This document shows, in pieces, positions 17,391-25,408 of a DNA stretch of 49,894 bases. Position 1 is the first letter of the stretch. Each line of letters opens with the position of its first letter. The notes below the pieces were generated by a model that was given only the letters and a program-made list of their open reading frames with translations, made no database searches and was not told where the DNA came from. The DNA is from Xinfangfangia pollutisoli. GTDB lineage: Bacteria; Pseudomonadota; Alphaproteobacteria; Rhodobacterales; Rhodobacteraceae. The stretch covers positions 1-49,894 of the forward strand of contig NZ_JAICBZ010000021.1 of assembly GCF_020179405.1 (NCBI RefSeq). Reading direction: 5' to 3'. Position numbers and translations under genes: made by a program.

Positions 17391-18620
17391 ATGAACCTTT
17401 CCCCCTCCGCCACTTCCCAGACCGCGCGCCGGCAAAAGGCGCCGCTGCGCCACCGGCTGGGGCCGGTTCTGCCCGCGCTGCCGATGCTGGCCTTTCTGGC
17501 GCTGTTTCTGGTCGTGCCGCTGGCGATCATCGGGAAGACCGCGCTCAGCGATCCCGAAGTGTCGGCGGCGCTGCCGCAGGCCTTGGCCTATGCCGCGGAC
17601 GGTGTGCCCGACGATGCGGGGTTTGCGGCGCTGGTGGCCGATCTTGTCGAGGCGAAGAAGGCCGGGCTGATGCGGCCGCTGGCCCGGCGGCTGGAATATG
17701 GCGTCGCCGGCGGATCGGCCGCGGTGACCGACCTTGCCCGGATCGCCGATGCTGAACTGGCGGCGCAGGATCCGGCCGCGATCCGCCTTGCGGTGACCGG
17801 CAGCAACCCGATCTGGAGCCAGCCCGGGATCTGGCAGGCGATCGACCAGGGCGCGGCACCCTGGTCGCTGTTCTACCTGAAATGGGCGCTGGGCGTGCCG
17901 GTCAAGGCCACGCCCGATGGCCAGCCGGCCAGCGACGGCATCCATGATTTTGGCACGATCTATCTGCGCACCATCGTGATCAGCCTGCTGGTCACGGGCC
18001 TGACGGTGGTGATCGGCTATCCGCTGGCCTATGTCGTCGCAACCTCGTCGGGGATGATCGGCAAGGTGCTGATCTTTCTGGTTCTGCTGCCCTTCTGGAC
18101 CTCGCTTCTGGTGCGGACCATGTCGTGGATCGTGGTCCTGCAGAAGAACGGGGTGATGAACGACCTGCTGTTGGCGGGCGGATTGACGGCCGAGCCACTG
18201 CCGCTTCTGTACACCCGTTTCGCCACGATCCTGGCCATGGTGCAGATCCAGCTGCCCTTCACCGTGTTGCCGATGATCTCGGTCATGCGGGCCATTCCGC
18301 CCAGCCATGTGCGGGCGGCGCGCAGCATGGGGGCGGGGCCGGTCAGCGCCCATGTCTCGGTCTTCATGCCACAGGCGGTGCCGGGCATCGCGGCCGGCGC
18401 GCTGCTGACCTTCGTCTTGTGCCTGGGCTTCTACCTGACGCCGGCACTGGTGGGCGGGCCGGGCGACCAGATGGTCAGCTTCTTCATCGCCCGCTTCACC
18501 AATGAACAGCTGAACTGGGGCCTCGCCTCGGCGCTAAGCCTGGTGCTGATCGCCGGCGCGACGGTGATCGCGCTGCCCCTGTCGCGCTATGTCTTCCGCC
18601 ATTCCTCGGGGAGGTTCTGA
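17391..18620 (+). CDS. ABC importer permease (PotB-like) with large loop insert
   Basis: 409 residues from ATG 17391. The first membrane segment (LPMLAFLALFLVVPLAIIGK, ~residues 26-46) is separated from the remaining membrane core by ~130 mostly polar residues (about 47-175) that should face the periplasm. The core contains YLRTIVISLLVTGLTVVIG and the EAA-like coupling loop IPPSHVRAARSMGAG. PotB-type permeases are usually ~280-300 residues; enlarged versions with such an insert are known in alphaproteobacteria. The ribosome site is weak. The stop overlaps the next permease start (TGATG). Confidence 0.88.
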   Translation: MNLSPSATSQTARRQKAPLRHRLGPVLPALPMLAFLALFLVVPLAIIGKTALSDPEVSAALPQALAYAADGVPDDAGFAALVADLVEAKKAGLMRPLARRLEYGVAGGSAAVTDLARIADAELAAQDPAAIRLAVTGSNPIWSQPGIWQAIDQGAAPWSLFYLKWALGVPVKATPDGQPASDGIHDFGTIYLRTIVISLLVTGLTVVIGYPLAYVVATSSGMIGKVLIFLVLLPFWTSLLVRTMSWIVVLQKNGVMNDLLLAGGLTAEPLPLLYTRFATILAMVQIQLPFTVLPMISVMRAIPPSHVRAARSMGAGPVSAHVSVFMPQAVPGIAAGALLTFVLCLGFYLTPALVGGPGDQMVSFFIARFTNEQLNWGLASALSLVLIAGATVIALPLSRYVFRHSSGRF

Positions 18621-19420
18621 TGACCCCCAGACGCTATGCCGACCTGCCGCTGCATCTGCGCCTGCCGCTGTACCTGTTCGTCGGGCTGACACTGGCGCTG
18701 CTGATCCTGCCGCTTCTGGCCGCGCTGCCGATCTCGGTCAATTCCGCGCCCTGGTTCACCTATCCATTCCCGGGCGTCTCGGGCCGCTGGTTCAAGGCCT
18801 TCTTCCTGTCCGACACCTGGACCGGCGCGCTTCTGAACAGCCTGAGCATCGCGCTGGCGACCACGGTCCTGGCCACCACGCTGGGCACGCTGGCCGCGAT
18901 CGGGCTGGTGAATGCGCGGTTTCCGCTGCGGCGGCTGGTCATGGCGCTGGCGATTGCGCCGATGCTGATGCCGGTGGTGGTGCTGGGGCTGGGCCTGTTC
19001 ATCTTCTTCGGCCCGCTGGGGCTGAACTATACCTTCGCCGGGGTGGTGGTCGCCCATAGCCTGCTGGCCATGCCCTTCGTGATCATCACCGTCACCGCCA
19101 CGCTGACCCGGTTCGACTTCACCCTGATGCAGGCCGCGGCCAATCTGGGCGCCAGCAAGACCCGCGCCTTCTTCGACGTGATGCTGCCGCTGATCGCCCC
19201 CGGGGTTGGGGCGGGCGCGGTGTTTTCCTTCGCAACATCGTTCGATGAGGTGGTGATGGTGCTGTTCATCGCCGGACCCGGCCAGCGCACCCTGCCGAAA
19301 CAGATGTTCACCGGGCTGCGCGAGCAGCTGGACCCCACCATCATCGCGGCGGCCGTCACCATGGTGCTGATCACCAGCGCCCTGATGATCGCCGCCCTTG
19401 TCATCGCGAAAAAGCGATGA
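18620..19420 (+). CDS. ABC importer permease (PotC-like)
   Basis: 266 residues, the normal PotC length, with six hydrophobic segments starting LYLFVGLTLALLILPLLAAL. The EAA coupling loop is LMQAAANLGASKTRAFFDVMLPLI (near residues 166-190). The start codon overlaps the PotB-like stop, so translation is coupled. It completes the importer with the PotB-like subunit. The segment FSFATSFDEVVMVLFI near the end is conserved in permeases of this type. Confidence 0.92.
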   Translation: MTPRRYADLPLHLRLPLYLFVGLTLALLILPLLAALPISVNSAPWFTYPFPGVSGRWFKAFFLSDTWTGALLNSLSIALATTVLATTLGTLAAIGLVNARFPLRRLVMALAIAPMLMPVVVLGLGLFIFFGPLGLNYTFAGVVVAHSLLAMPFVIITVTATLTRFDFTLMQAAANLGASKTRAFFDVMLPLIAPGVGAGAVFSFATSFDEVVMVLFIAGPGQRTLPKQMFTGLREQLDPTIIAAAVTMVLITSALMIAALVIAKKR

Positions 19421-19487
19421 CCGCCGTCATTTTCCCCCGTTTCCTGCCCCGCTTCGGCCGGGCCGCATCCCTCAAGGCCAGGATATC

Positions 19488-20798
19488 ATGACAGTTCTTG
19501 CACCCGACCACCGCGAGGAACCCTATTGGTGGATGGCGGCCCCCCCGATGCCGGAAGCCGAGGCCGCGCCGGTTCCGCCGGTCGCGACGGCGGATGTGGC
19601 GATCATCGGCGGCGGGATCACCGGCATGGTTGCCGCGATCCATCTGGCGCGCGGCGGCGCCGATGTGATCGTCGCCGATGCCGGGCTGATCGGCGGCGGG
19701 GCGGCGCGGATGAATGCGGGCTTCCTGGGGCGCACGCTAAAACGATCGGTCGCCTGGCTTGAAAAGAATGTCGGCGCCGACCAGGCCATCGGGGTCTATC
19801 GCGAGCTGGACGAGGCGCTGCAGGGCGTGGCGACCTTTGTCGAGGCCGAAGGCATCGCCTGCCATCGCCAGACCTGCGGGCGGCTGATCTCGGCCAATTC
19901 CCTGCCGCATCTGCGCTATCTGCTCAAGGATCTGGAGCATATGAAGCGCCGGCTGGGGCTGGATTACGAGGTGGTCTCGAAGGCCGACATGTCCAGCGAA
20001 CTGGCCTCGGACCGCTATGTCGGCGGGGCGGTCATTCCCGATCTGGGCTCGATCCATCCGGGCCTGTACCATGCCGGGCTGGTGGCGCGGGCGAAGGCGG
20101 CCGGGGTGCGGCTGTTTCCGATGACGGCGGTGACCGGGATCGAGCCGGACATCCGCGGCAAGATCCTGCACAGCGCGCGTGGCCGGATTTCCGCCCGGCA
20201 GGTGATCGTCGCCACCAATGGCTACACGCCGCGCGGCCTGAAATGGTTCGCGCGCCGGCTGGTGCCGTTCCACGGCTATGTGATGGCGACCGAGATCCTG
20301 CCTTCGGCGCTGATCGACAAGGTTCTGCCGAAGCGGCGCACCTACCTGGACACCAAGATGAGCATCGACTTCATCCGTCCGGCGCCCGATTCCGAGCGGA
20401 TCCTGTTCGGCGGCATGACCGGGCGGCTGAACGGCACCTGCGCGGAAATCGCCCCCGCGCTGCATCGGCGCATGGTCGAGATCATGCCCGATCTGGCCGG
20501 CGTCAGGATCAGCCGGACCTGGACCGGCTATTGCGCCGGCACCTTCGATTTCATGCCGCATATCGGCGCGCATGACGGGGTTCACTACGCGCTGGGCTAC
20601 AATTTCGCCGGGGTTCCGATCGGCACGCTGTTCGGGCGCAAGCTGGCGGCGCGGATCCTGGGTAGTGGCGATGGAAACTCGGCTTTCGACGTCGAAAACT
20701 TCCCGACATTGCCTTTCTTCAATGGAACGGGGTTGGTGGCGCCCCTGGCGATGAAGTATTTCGACCTGCAGGACAGACGCATGGCCAGGGGAAAATGA
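19488..20798 (+). CDS. FAD-dependent oxidoreductase, DAO / gamma-glutamylputrescine oxidase-like
   Basis: 436 residues from ATG 19488, with AGGA at 19480-19483; a longer frame begins inside the permease gene and is not used. The N-terminal EEPYWWMAAPPMP segment is characteristic of the PuuB/OrdL group. The FAD loop is VAIIGGGITGMVAAIHLARG, then GGGAARMNAGFLG. The C-terminal YALGYNFAGVPIGTLFGRKLA is the second FAD contact. PuuB-like enzymes oxidise secondary or gamma-glutamylated amines to aldehydes. It lies directly after a polyamine-type importer and upstream of an aldehyde dehydrogenase, so import, oxidation, aldehyde removal is a reasonable order. Confidence 0.88.
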   Translation: MTVLAPDHREEPYWWMAAPPMPEAEAAPVPPVATADVAIIGGGITGMVAAIHLARGGADVIVADAGLIGGGAARMNAGFLGRTLKRSVAWLEKNVGADQAIGVYRELDEALQGVATFVEAEGIACHRQTCGRLISANSLPHLRYLLKDLEHMKRRLGLDYEVVSKADMSSELASDRYVGGAVIPDLGSIHPGLYHAGLVARAKAAGVRLFPMTAVTGIEPDIRGKILHSARGRISARQVIVATNGYTPRGLKWFARRLVPFHGYVMATEILPSALIDKVLPKRRTYLDTKMSIDFIRPAPDSERILFGGMTGRLNGTCAEIAPALHRRMVEIMPDLAGVRISRTWTGYCAGTFDFMPHIGAHDGVHYALGYNFAGVPIGTLFGRKLAARILGSGDGNSAFDVENFPTLPFFNGTGLVAPLAMKYFDLQDRRMARGK

Positions 20799-21604
20799 CG
20801 GTGCAAGACCAACCCGCAGCCGCCGGCAAGGCCGCAGAAAAACCGCTGGAGCGCTATGTCCGGCTGCTTGAGGCGATCTCGGGCTTTCCCGACGGGATCT
20901 CGCCGACGACCATTGCCGAGATGCTGGGCCTGCCCAAGGCCACGGCCTATCGGCTGATCCGAAGCCTGGCCGAAGTGGGGCTGGTCGAGATGACGGCGCC
21001 GCCCTCGGCGGCCTGCAGGCTGGGCGAAAGGCTGGAGCGGCTGCTGTTCGCCGGGGCCAGCGATGGCTGGCTGCGCATGGTGGTGCGCCCGGTGCTGGCC
21101 GAACTGGCCGAACGCACCGGCGAGGCCTGCTTCCTGGCCAGGTTCGGCGGCGGCGCGGTCCGCAGCGTCGAGATGGTGGCGCCCGACAACCATCTGCGCC
21201 CCTATATCCTGCCCGGCCGCGAGATCACGCCCTATACCGGCGCCTCGGCCAAGGCCATTCTGGCGCATATGCCGCCCGAGACGGTGCGCGCGGTGGTCGG
21301 GCCCAGCTTTCACCGTTTCACCGAGGCCACGAAACCCGGCCCCGACGCGCTGCTGACGGAACTGGCCGAGGCGCGCCGCAGCGGCATTGCCTATTGCGTG
21401 GGCGAGGATGTCGACGGTTTCGCCGGGATCGCCGTGCCGATCCTGGTGCCGGGCCAGGACGTGCAGCTCAGCCTTTGCGTGACCGGCACGATCCACGCCC
21501 TGATCCAGCAGAAAAAGGCCGTGATCGAGACGGAACTTGCCGCGGCTGCCCAGCGGTTTGCCGCCCTTCTGGAACACCGGGCAAGGCTTCCCTCGGCAAG
21601 CTGA
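20795..21604 (+). CDS. IclR-family transcriptional regulator
   Basis: 269 residues with the N-terminal winged helix-turn-helix (about residues 15-80; SPTTIAEMLGLPKATAYRLI) and a C-terminal effector domain containing GREITPYTGASAKAILAHMP and GIAYCVGEDVDGFAGIAVPI. The start overlaps the DAO stop by ATGA, so it is the last gene of the importer operon. Likely targets are the palindromes at 15102-15116 and 21757-21771, which would make it autoregulatory and the controller of both units of this island. The effector is probably the imported compound or a breakdown product, by family behaviour. Confidence 0.93.
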   Translation: MTVQDQPAAAGKAAEKPLERYVRLLEAISGFPDGISPTTIAEMLGLPKATAYRLIRSLAEVGLVEMTAPPSAACRLGERLERLLFAGASDGWLRMVVRPVLAELAERTGEACFLARFGGGAVRSVEMVAPDNHLRPYILPGREITPYTGASAKAILAHMPPETVRAVVGPSFHRFTEATKPGPDALLTELAEARRSGIAYCVGEDVDGFAGIAVPILVPGQDVQLSLCVTGTIHALIQQKKAVIETELAAAAQRFAALLEHRARLPSAS

Positions 21605-21708
21605 CCGCCCGATATCCCTGCGATCCCGTTCAGGGCAGCCGCGCGCGCCGCGGCGGCCGATTTTGCATTTTATCAAACTATATCAATTACTTATGGCGAA
21701 AAATGCGC

Positions 21709-21739
21709 TTGACAGGCGGGCGCCTTCGCGCAGTATTAT
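21709..21739 (+). promoter_or_regulatory. candidate promoter of the aldehyde dehydrogenase operon
   Basis: TTGACA (21709-21714) and TATTAT (21734-21739) with a 19-base spacer. The -10 block GCAGTATTATCG (21730-21741) is identical to 15075-15086. Upstream, TGCATTTT and AAAATGC (21665-21671 and 21700-21706) form a loose inverted repeat around an AT-rich stretch that is conspicuous against the GC-rich surroundings. Confidence 0.55.
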
Positions 21740-21756
21740 CGCTTAATGATCTTCGT

Positions 21757-21771
21757 TATCGAAAAGTGAGA
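21757..21771. promoter_or_regulatory. candidate IclR operator, site 2
   Basis: TATCGAAAAGTGAGA matches the perfect palindrome at 15102-15116 in 12 of 15 positions and sits at the identical distance (17 bases) after the TATTAT box. It ends 5 bases before the GTG start of the aldehyde dehydrogenase gene, where a bound repressor would block transcription or early elongation. Confidence 0.5.
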
Positions 21772-21776
21772 TATCC

Positions 21777-23270
21777 GTGACCGTCGCTCCTTCGAAATGG
21801 CATGACGCCGCCGCCGCCCACCGCTTTACCGGCAAGTCGCTGATCGGCGGCAAGCTGGTCGATGCCCAGTCGGGCCAGACCTTCCGCACCATCAACCCGG
21901 CCACCGGCAAGGTGCTGACCGAGGTGGCCGCGCTGGATGTGGCCGATGTGGATGCGGCGGTCCGCTCGGCCCGGGCGGCGTTCGAATCGGGGGACTGGTC
22001 GCGCCGGGCGCCGGCCGAACGCAAGAAGGTGATGCTGCGCTTTGCCGAGCTGATGCGCAGCCATGCCGAGGAACTGGCGCTGCTGGAAACGCTGGACATG
22101 GGCAAGCCGATCTCGGATTCGCTTGCCGTCGACGTGCCCGGCTCGGCCAATACCATCGCCTGGTATGCCGAGGCGATCGACAAGATCTATGACGAAATCG
22201 CCCCCACCGCCGACACGGTTCTGGCAATGATCACCCGCGAACCGCTGGGCGTCGTGGCCGCCGTGGTGCCGTGGAACTTCCCGCTGTTGATGGCGTCGTG
22301 GAAGCTGGGCCCGGCGCTGGCGGCCGGCAATTCGGTGATCCTGAAACCGGCCGAGCAATCGCCGCTGTCGGCGATCCGTCTGGGGGAACTGGCGCTGGAA
22401 GCCGGGCTGCCCGAAGGCGTGTTCAACGTGGTCACCGGCCTGGGGGAAACCGCCGGCCGCGCGCTGGGCCTGCATATGGATGTGGACGCGGTGACCTTCA
22501 CCGGCTCGACCGAGGTGGGCAAGTATTTCCTGGGCTATTCCGCCCAGTCGAACATGAAGCGCATCGCGCTGGAATGCGGCGGCAAGACCCCGCATATCGT
22601 GATGGAAGATTGCGGCAACCTGGACGAGGCCGCCACCGCCGCCGCCTTCGGCATCTTCTTCAACCAGGGCGAGGTCTGCAATGCCGGGTCGCGCCTGCTG
22701 GTCCAGGAAAGCATCAAGGACGAATTCATCCAGAAGGTCATCGCGGTCGGCAAGACGCTGGAGCCGGGCGATCCGCTGGACCCCGCAACCAAGCTGGGCG
22801 CCATCGTCACCGAAGAGCAGATGCAGCGGGTGCTGGACTATATCGACATCGGCCAGAAGGAAGGGGCGGCGCTGATCGCCGGCGGCAAGCGCGTGCGCAG
22901 CGAGACGGGCGGCTATTTCGTCGAACCGACGGTGTTTGACGGGGTGAAGAACGGCATGCGCATCGCGCAAGAGGAAATCTTCGGTCCGGTCCTGTCGACG
23001 CTTACCTTCAAGGATGCCGACGAGGCGGTGGCCATCGCCAATGACTCGATCTACGGCCTGGCCGCGGCGGTCTGGTCCGACAACATCAACACCGCGATCA
23101 ACACCGCCCGCCGGCTGCGCGCCGGATCGGTCTGGGTGAACAATTTCGACGAGTCGAACATCACCATGCCCTTCGGCGGGTACAAGCAATCGGGCATCGG
23201 CCGCGACAAATCCTTGCACGCGATCGACAAATACACCGAACTGAAGGCGACCTGGATCAAGCTGCGCTGA
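21777..23270 (+). CDS. NAD(P)-dependent aldehyde dehydrogenase (PuuC-like)
   Basis: 497 residues from a GTG start at 21777. The catalytic pair is visible: E266 in LECGGKTPH and nucleophile C301 in NQGEVCNAGSRL. The NAD-binding VPWNFPLLM and GSTEVGKYF, and C-terminal PFGGYKQSGIGRD, are all standard. The overall pattern is that of gamma-glutamyl-gamma-aminobutyraldehyde or betaine aldehyde dehydrogenases. It is the first gene of a five-gene unit running to 27988. It probably converts the aldehyde produced by the DAO or TMADH-like enzyme to the acid. The exact substrate is not assignable. Confidence 0.93.
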   Translation: MTVAPSKWHDAAAAHRFTGKSLIGGKLVDAQSGQTFRTINPATGKVLTEVAALDVADVDAAVRSARAAFESGDWSRRAPAERKKVMLRFAELMRSHAEELALLETLDMGKPISDSLAVDVPGSANTIAWYAEAIDKIYDEIAPTADTVLAMITREPLGVVAAVVPWNFPLLMASWKLGPALAAGNSVILKPAEQSPLSAIRLGELALEAGLPEGVFNVVTGLGETAGRALGLHMDVDAVTFTGSTEVGKYFLGYSAQSNMKRIALECGGKTPHIVMEDCGNLDEAATAAAFGIFFNQGEVCNAGSRLLVQESIKDEFIQKVIAVGKTLEPGDPLDPATKLGAIVTEEQMQRVLDYIDIGQKEGAALIAGGKRVRSETGGYFVEPTVFDGVKNGMRIAQEEIFGPVLSTLTFKDADEAVAIANDSIYGLAAAVWSDNINTAINTARRLRAGSVWVNNFDESNITMPFGGYKQSGIGRDKSLHAIDKYTELKATWIKLR

Positions 23271-23307
23271 TCCGGCCGTCCTGACCCAACCCCCCTTCGT
23301 CCCGCGT

Positions 23308-23328
23308 CCCCGCCACGGTCTGGCGGGG
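23308..23328 (+). other. intercistronic stem-loop
   Basis: CCCCGCCA (23308-23315) pairs perfectly with TGGCGGGG (23321-23328) around the 5-base loop CGGTC. It lies between the aldehyde dehydrogenase stop and the GGAG ribosome site of the next gene and has no U-tract, so partial attenuation or transcript processing is the likely role. Confidence 0.5.
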
Positions 23329-23342
23329 GCCATGGAGCAGCC

Positions 23343-25394
23343 ATGCGCGATCCCCGCTTCGACATCCTGTTTGAACCTGTGCAGATCGGGCCGCATGTCG
23401 CGCGCAACCGGTTCTACCAGACGCCGCATTGCAACGGCATGGGCAACCTGCGCCCGCAGGCCCATGCCCGGATGCGGGGGATCAAGGCCGAAGGCGGCTG
23501 GGCGGTGGTGAACACCGAACATTGCTCGGTCCATCCGACCGGCGATCTGATGCCGGAAGTGCTGCAGATGCTGTGGGACGATGGCGATATCCCGCCGCTG
23601 GCGCTGATGTGCGAGGCGGTGCATGAACACGGATCGCTGGCCGGGGTGCAGCTGGCCTATCCGGCCTATTACAACGGCAACCGCCTGACCCGCGAGGTGC
23701 CGCTGGGCCCGATGGACCGCCCGGTCAGCGGGCCGCATCCGGTGCAGGTCCGCGCCATGGACAAGGCCGATATCCGCAACCTTCTGGGCTGGTGGAAGGC
23801 GGCGGCGGTGCGGGCGCGCAAGGCGGGGTTCGACATCCTGAATGTCGATGCCAATTTCTCGACCATCGCCTTCCAGTTCCTGTCGCCCCGGAACCAGCGG
23901 TCGGACGAATATGGCGGCAGCCTGAAGAACCGCGCCCGGCTGCTGAAGGAACTGATCGAGGTCTCGCGTGAGGGCGGCGGGCCGGGCATGGCGATTTCGG
24001 TGCGGCTGATCGTTGATGAGATGTTCGGCGCCGAGGGGCTGCGCGCGCATGAGGAAGGCATCGAAACCATCTCTATGCTGGCGGAATTGCCCGATCTCTG
24101 GGATCTGGTGGTGGGCACCTGGGCCGACGATTCCCCCACGTCGCGCTTTGCGCCGGAAAACGACCACGAGCCCTTCGTGCGGGGGGTGAAATCGGTCACC
24201 ACCCGGCCGGTGATCGGCGTCGGCCGCTTCACCTCGCCCGATACGATGGCCAGCCTGATCCGCCGCGGCGTGCTGGACATGATCGGCGCCGCCCGGCCCT
24301 CGATCGCCGACCCGTTCCTGCCGAAGAAGATCGAAGAGGGCCGCTACGAGGACATTCGCGAATGCATCGGCTGCAACATCTGCGTGTCCAGCCATTTCGC
24401 CATGGTCAACCTGCGCTGCACCCAGAACCCGACCATCGGCGATGAATGGCGGCGCGGCTGGCACCCCGAACGGATTGCGGCGGCACGGTCGGAAAAGTCG
24501 GTTCTGGTGGTGGGCGGGGGCCCGGCCGGGCTGGAATGCGCGCGCGCCCTGGGCCAGCGCGGCTATCAGGTCACCCTGGCCGAGCGCGAAACCCGGCTGG
24601 GCGGGCGGGTGACGCTGGAAGGCGCATTGCCGGGCCTGGGCGAATGGCTGCGGGTGCGCGACTGGCGGGTGACGCAGATCGGCAAGATGGCGCATGTGCA
24701 GATCTATCTGAACAGCGATCTGTCGGCGCAGGACATTGTGGATTTCGGCGCCGATCAGGTGGTGCTGGCCACCGGCGCGCTTTGGCGCAGCGACGGGGTC
24801 GGGCGCGCCGCGCATCGGCCGCTGCCCCTGTCGCCCCTGCTGCCGACCTATACGCCCGATGACGTGCTGCGCGGCCGCTGCCCGCCGCCGGGCCAGATCG
24901 TGCTTTACGATGACGACCACTATTACATGGGCGCCGTGATCGCCGAGCAGCTGGCCCGGCAGGGCGCGCATGTCACGCTGGTGACGCCGGCCGCCGATGT
25001 CTCGGCCTTTACGGTCAATACGCTGGAAAACATCCGCACCGCCAAGCGCCTGCACGGGTTGGGCATCCGCATGATCACCCATAGCGCCCTGGCGATGACC
25101 GAACCGGACCGGGTTCACCTGCGCGACGCGCGCACCGGCGCCGAAAGCAGCCTGCCCGCCGAGGCGCTGGTTCTGGTGACGGCCCGCCTGCCGCAATCGG
25201 GCCTGTACACCGAGCTTGCCGCGCGCGCCGACGCGCCGCCTATCGCCCGGATCGGCGATTGCGAGGCGCCGGCGGCGATTTTTCAGGCTGTCTATACCGG
25301 CCACCGCTTTGCCGAAGAGTTCGAGACCGGCATAGAATTCCGGCGCGAACGCATCGACCTTGCGCCTGTCTCTCGCTTCGACCTTCTGCCCTGA
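23343..25394 (+). CDS. trimethylamine/dimethylamine dehydrogenase-like iron-sulfur flavoprotein
   Basis: 683 residues, colinear with TMADH. Barrel start RNRFYQTPHCNG places C30 at the position that forms the 6-S-cysteinyl FMN bond. ECIGCNICVSSH with RCTQNP gives the 4Fe-4S cysteines C341, C344, C347 and C359. An ADP-binding half begins VLVVGGGPAGLECARALG. The substrate pocket differs: residue 60 (Tyr in TMADH) is His, and the residue four after the third cluster cysteine (Trp355 in TMADH) is H351. So cofactors and electron output (to an electron-transfer flavoprotein) look conserved but the amine is probably not trimethylamine. It precedes the aminotransferase gene by 14 bases. Confidence 0.9.
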   Translation: MRDPRFDILFEPVQIGPHVARNRFYQTPHCNGMGNLRPQAHARMRGIKAEGGWAVVNTEHCSVHPTGDLMPEVLQMLWDDGDIPPLALMCEAVHEHGSLAGVQLAYPAYYNGNRLTREVPLGPMDRPVSGPHPVQVRAMDKADIRNLLGWWKAAAVRARKAGFDILNVDANFSTIAFQFLSPRNQRSDEYGGSLKNRARLLKELIEVSREGGGPGMAISVRLIVDEMFGAEGLRAHEEGIETISMLAELPDLWDLVVGTWADDSPTSRFAPENDHEPFVRGVKSVTTRPVIGVGRFTSPDTMASLIRRGVLDMIGAARPSIADPFLPKKIEEGRYEDIRECIGCNICVSSHFAMVNLRCTQNPTIGDEWRRGWHPERIAAARSEKSVLVVGGGPAGLECARALGQRGYQVTLAERETRLGGRVTLEGALPGLGEWLRVRDWRVTQIGKMAHVQIYLNSDLSAQDIVDFGADQVVLATGALWRSDGVGRAAHRPLPLSPLLPTYTPDDVLRGRCPPPGQIVLYDDDHYYMGAVIAEQLARQGAHVTLVTPAADVSAFTVNTLENIRTAKRLHGLGIRMITHSALAMTEPDRVHLRDARTGAESSLPAEALVLVTARLPQSGLYTELAARADAPPIARIGDCEAPAAIFQAVYTGHRFAEEFETGIEFRRERIDLAPVSRFDLLP

Positions 25395-25408
25395 AAGGCT
25401 GACCGGAC

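Noticed and set aside
21665-21706. Terminator after the IclR gene formed by GCATTTT and AAAATGC
   Set aside because: The stem is only 7 bp with a 28-base loop and no U-tract; the AT-rich stretch fits a promoter upstream region better.
21756-25304. 1182-codon open frame on the minus strand across the aldehyde dehydrogenase and TMADH-like genes
   Set aside because: It is a mirror frame caused by GC-rich third positions; the composition is Arg/Gly/His/Gln-rich with no domain, and the plus-strand genes have full family motifs.
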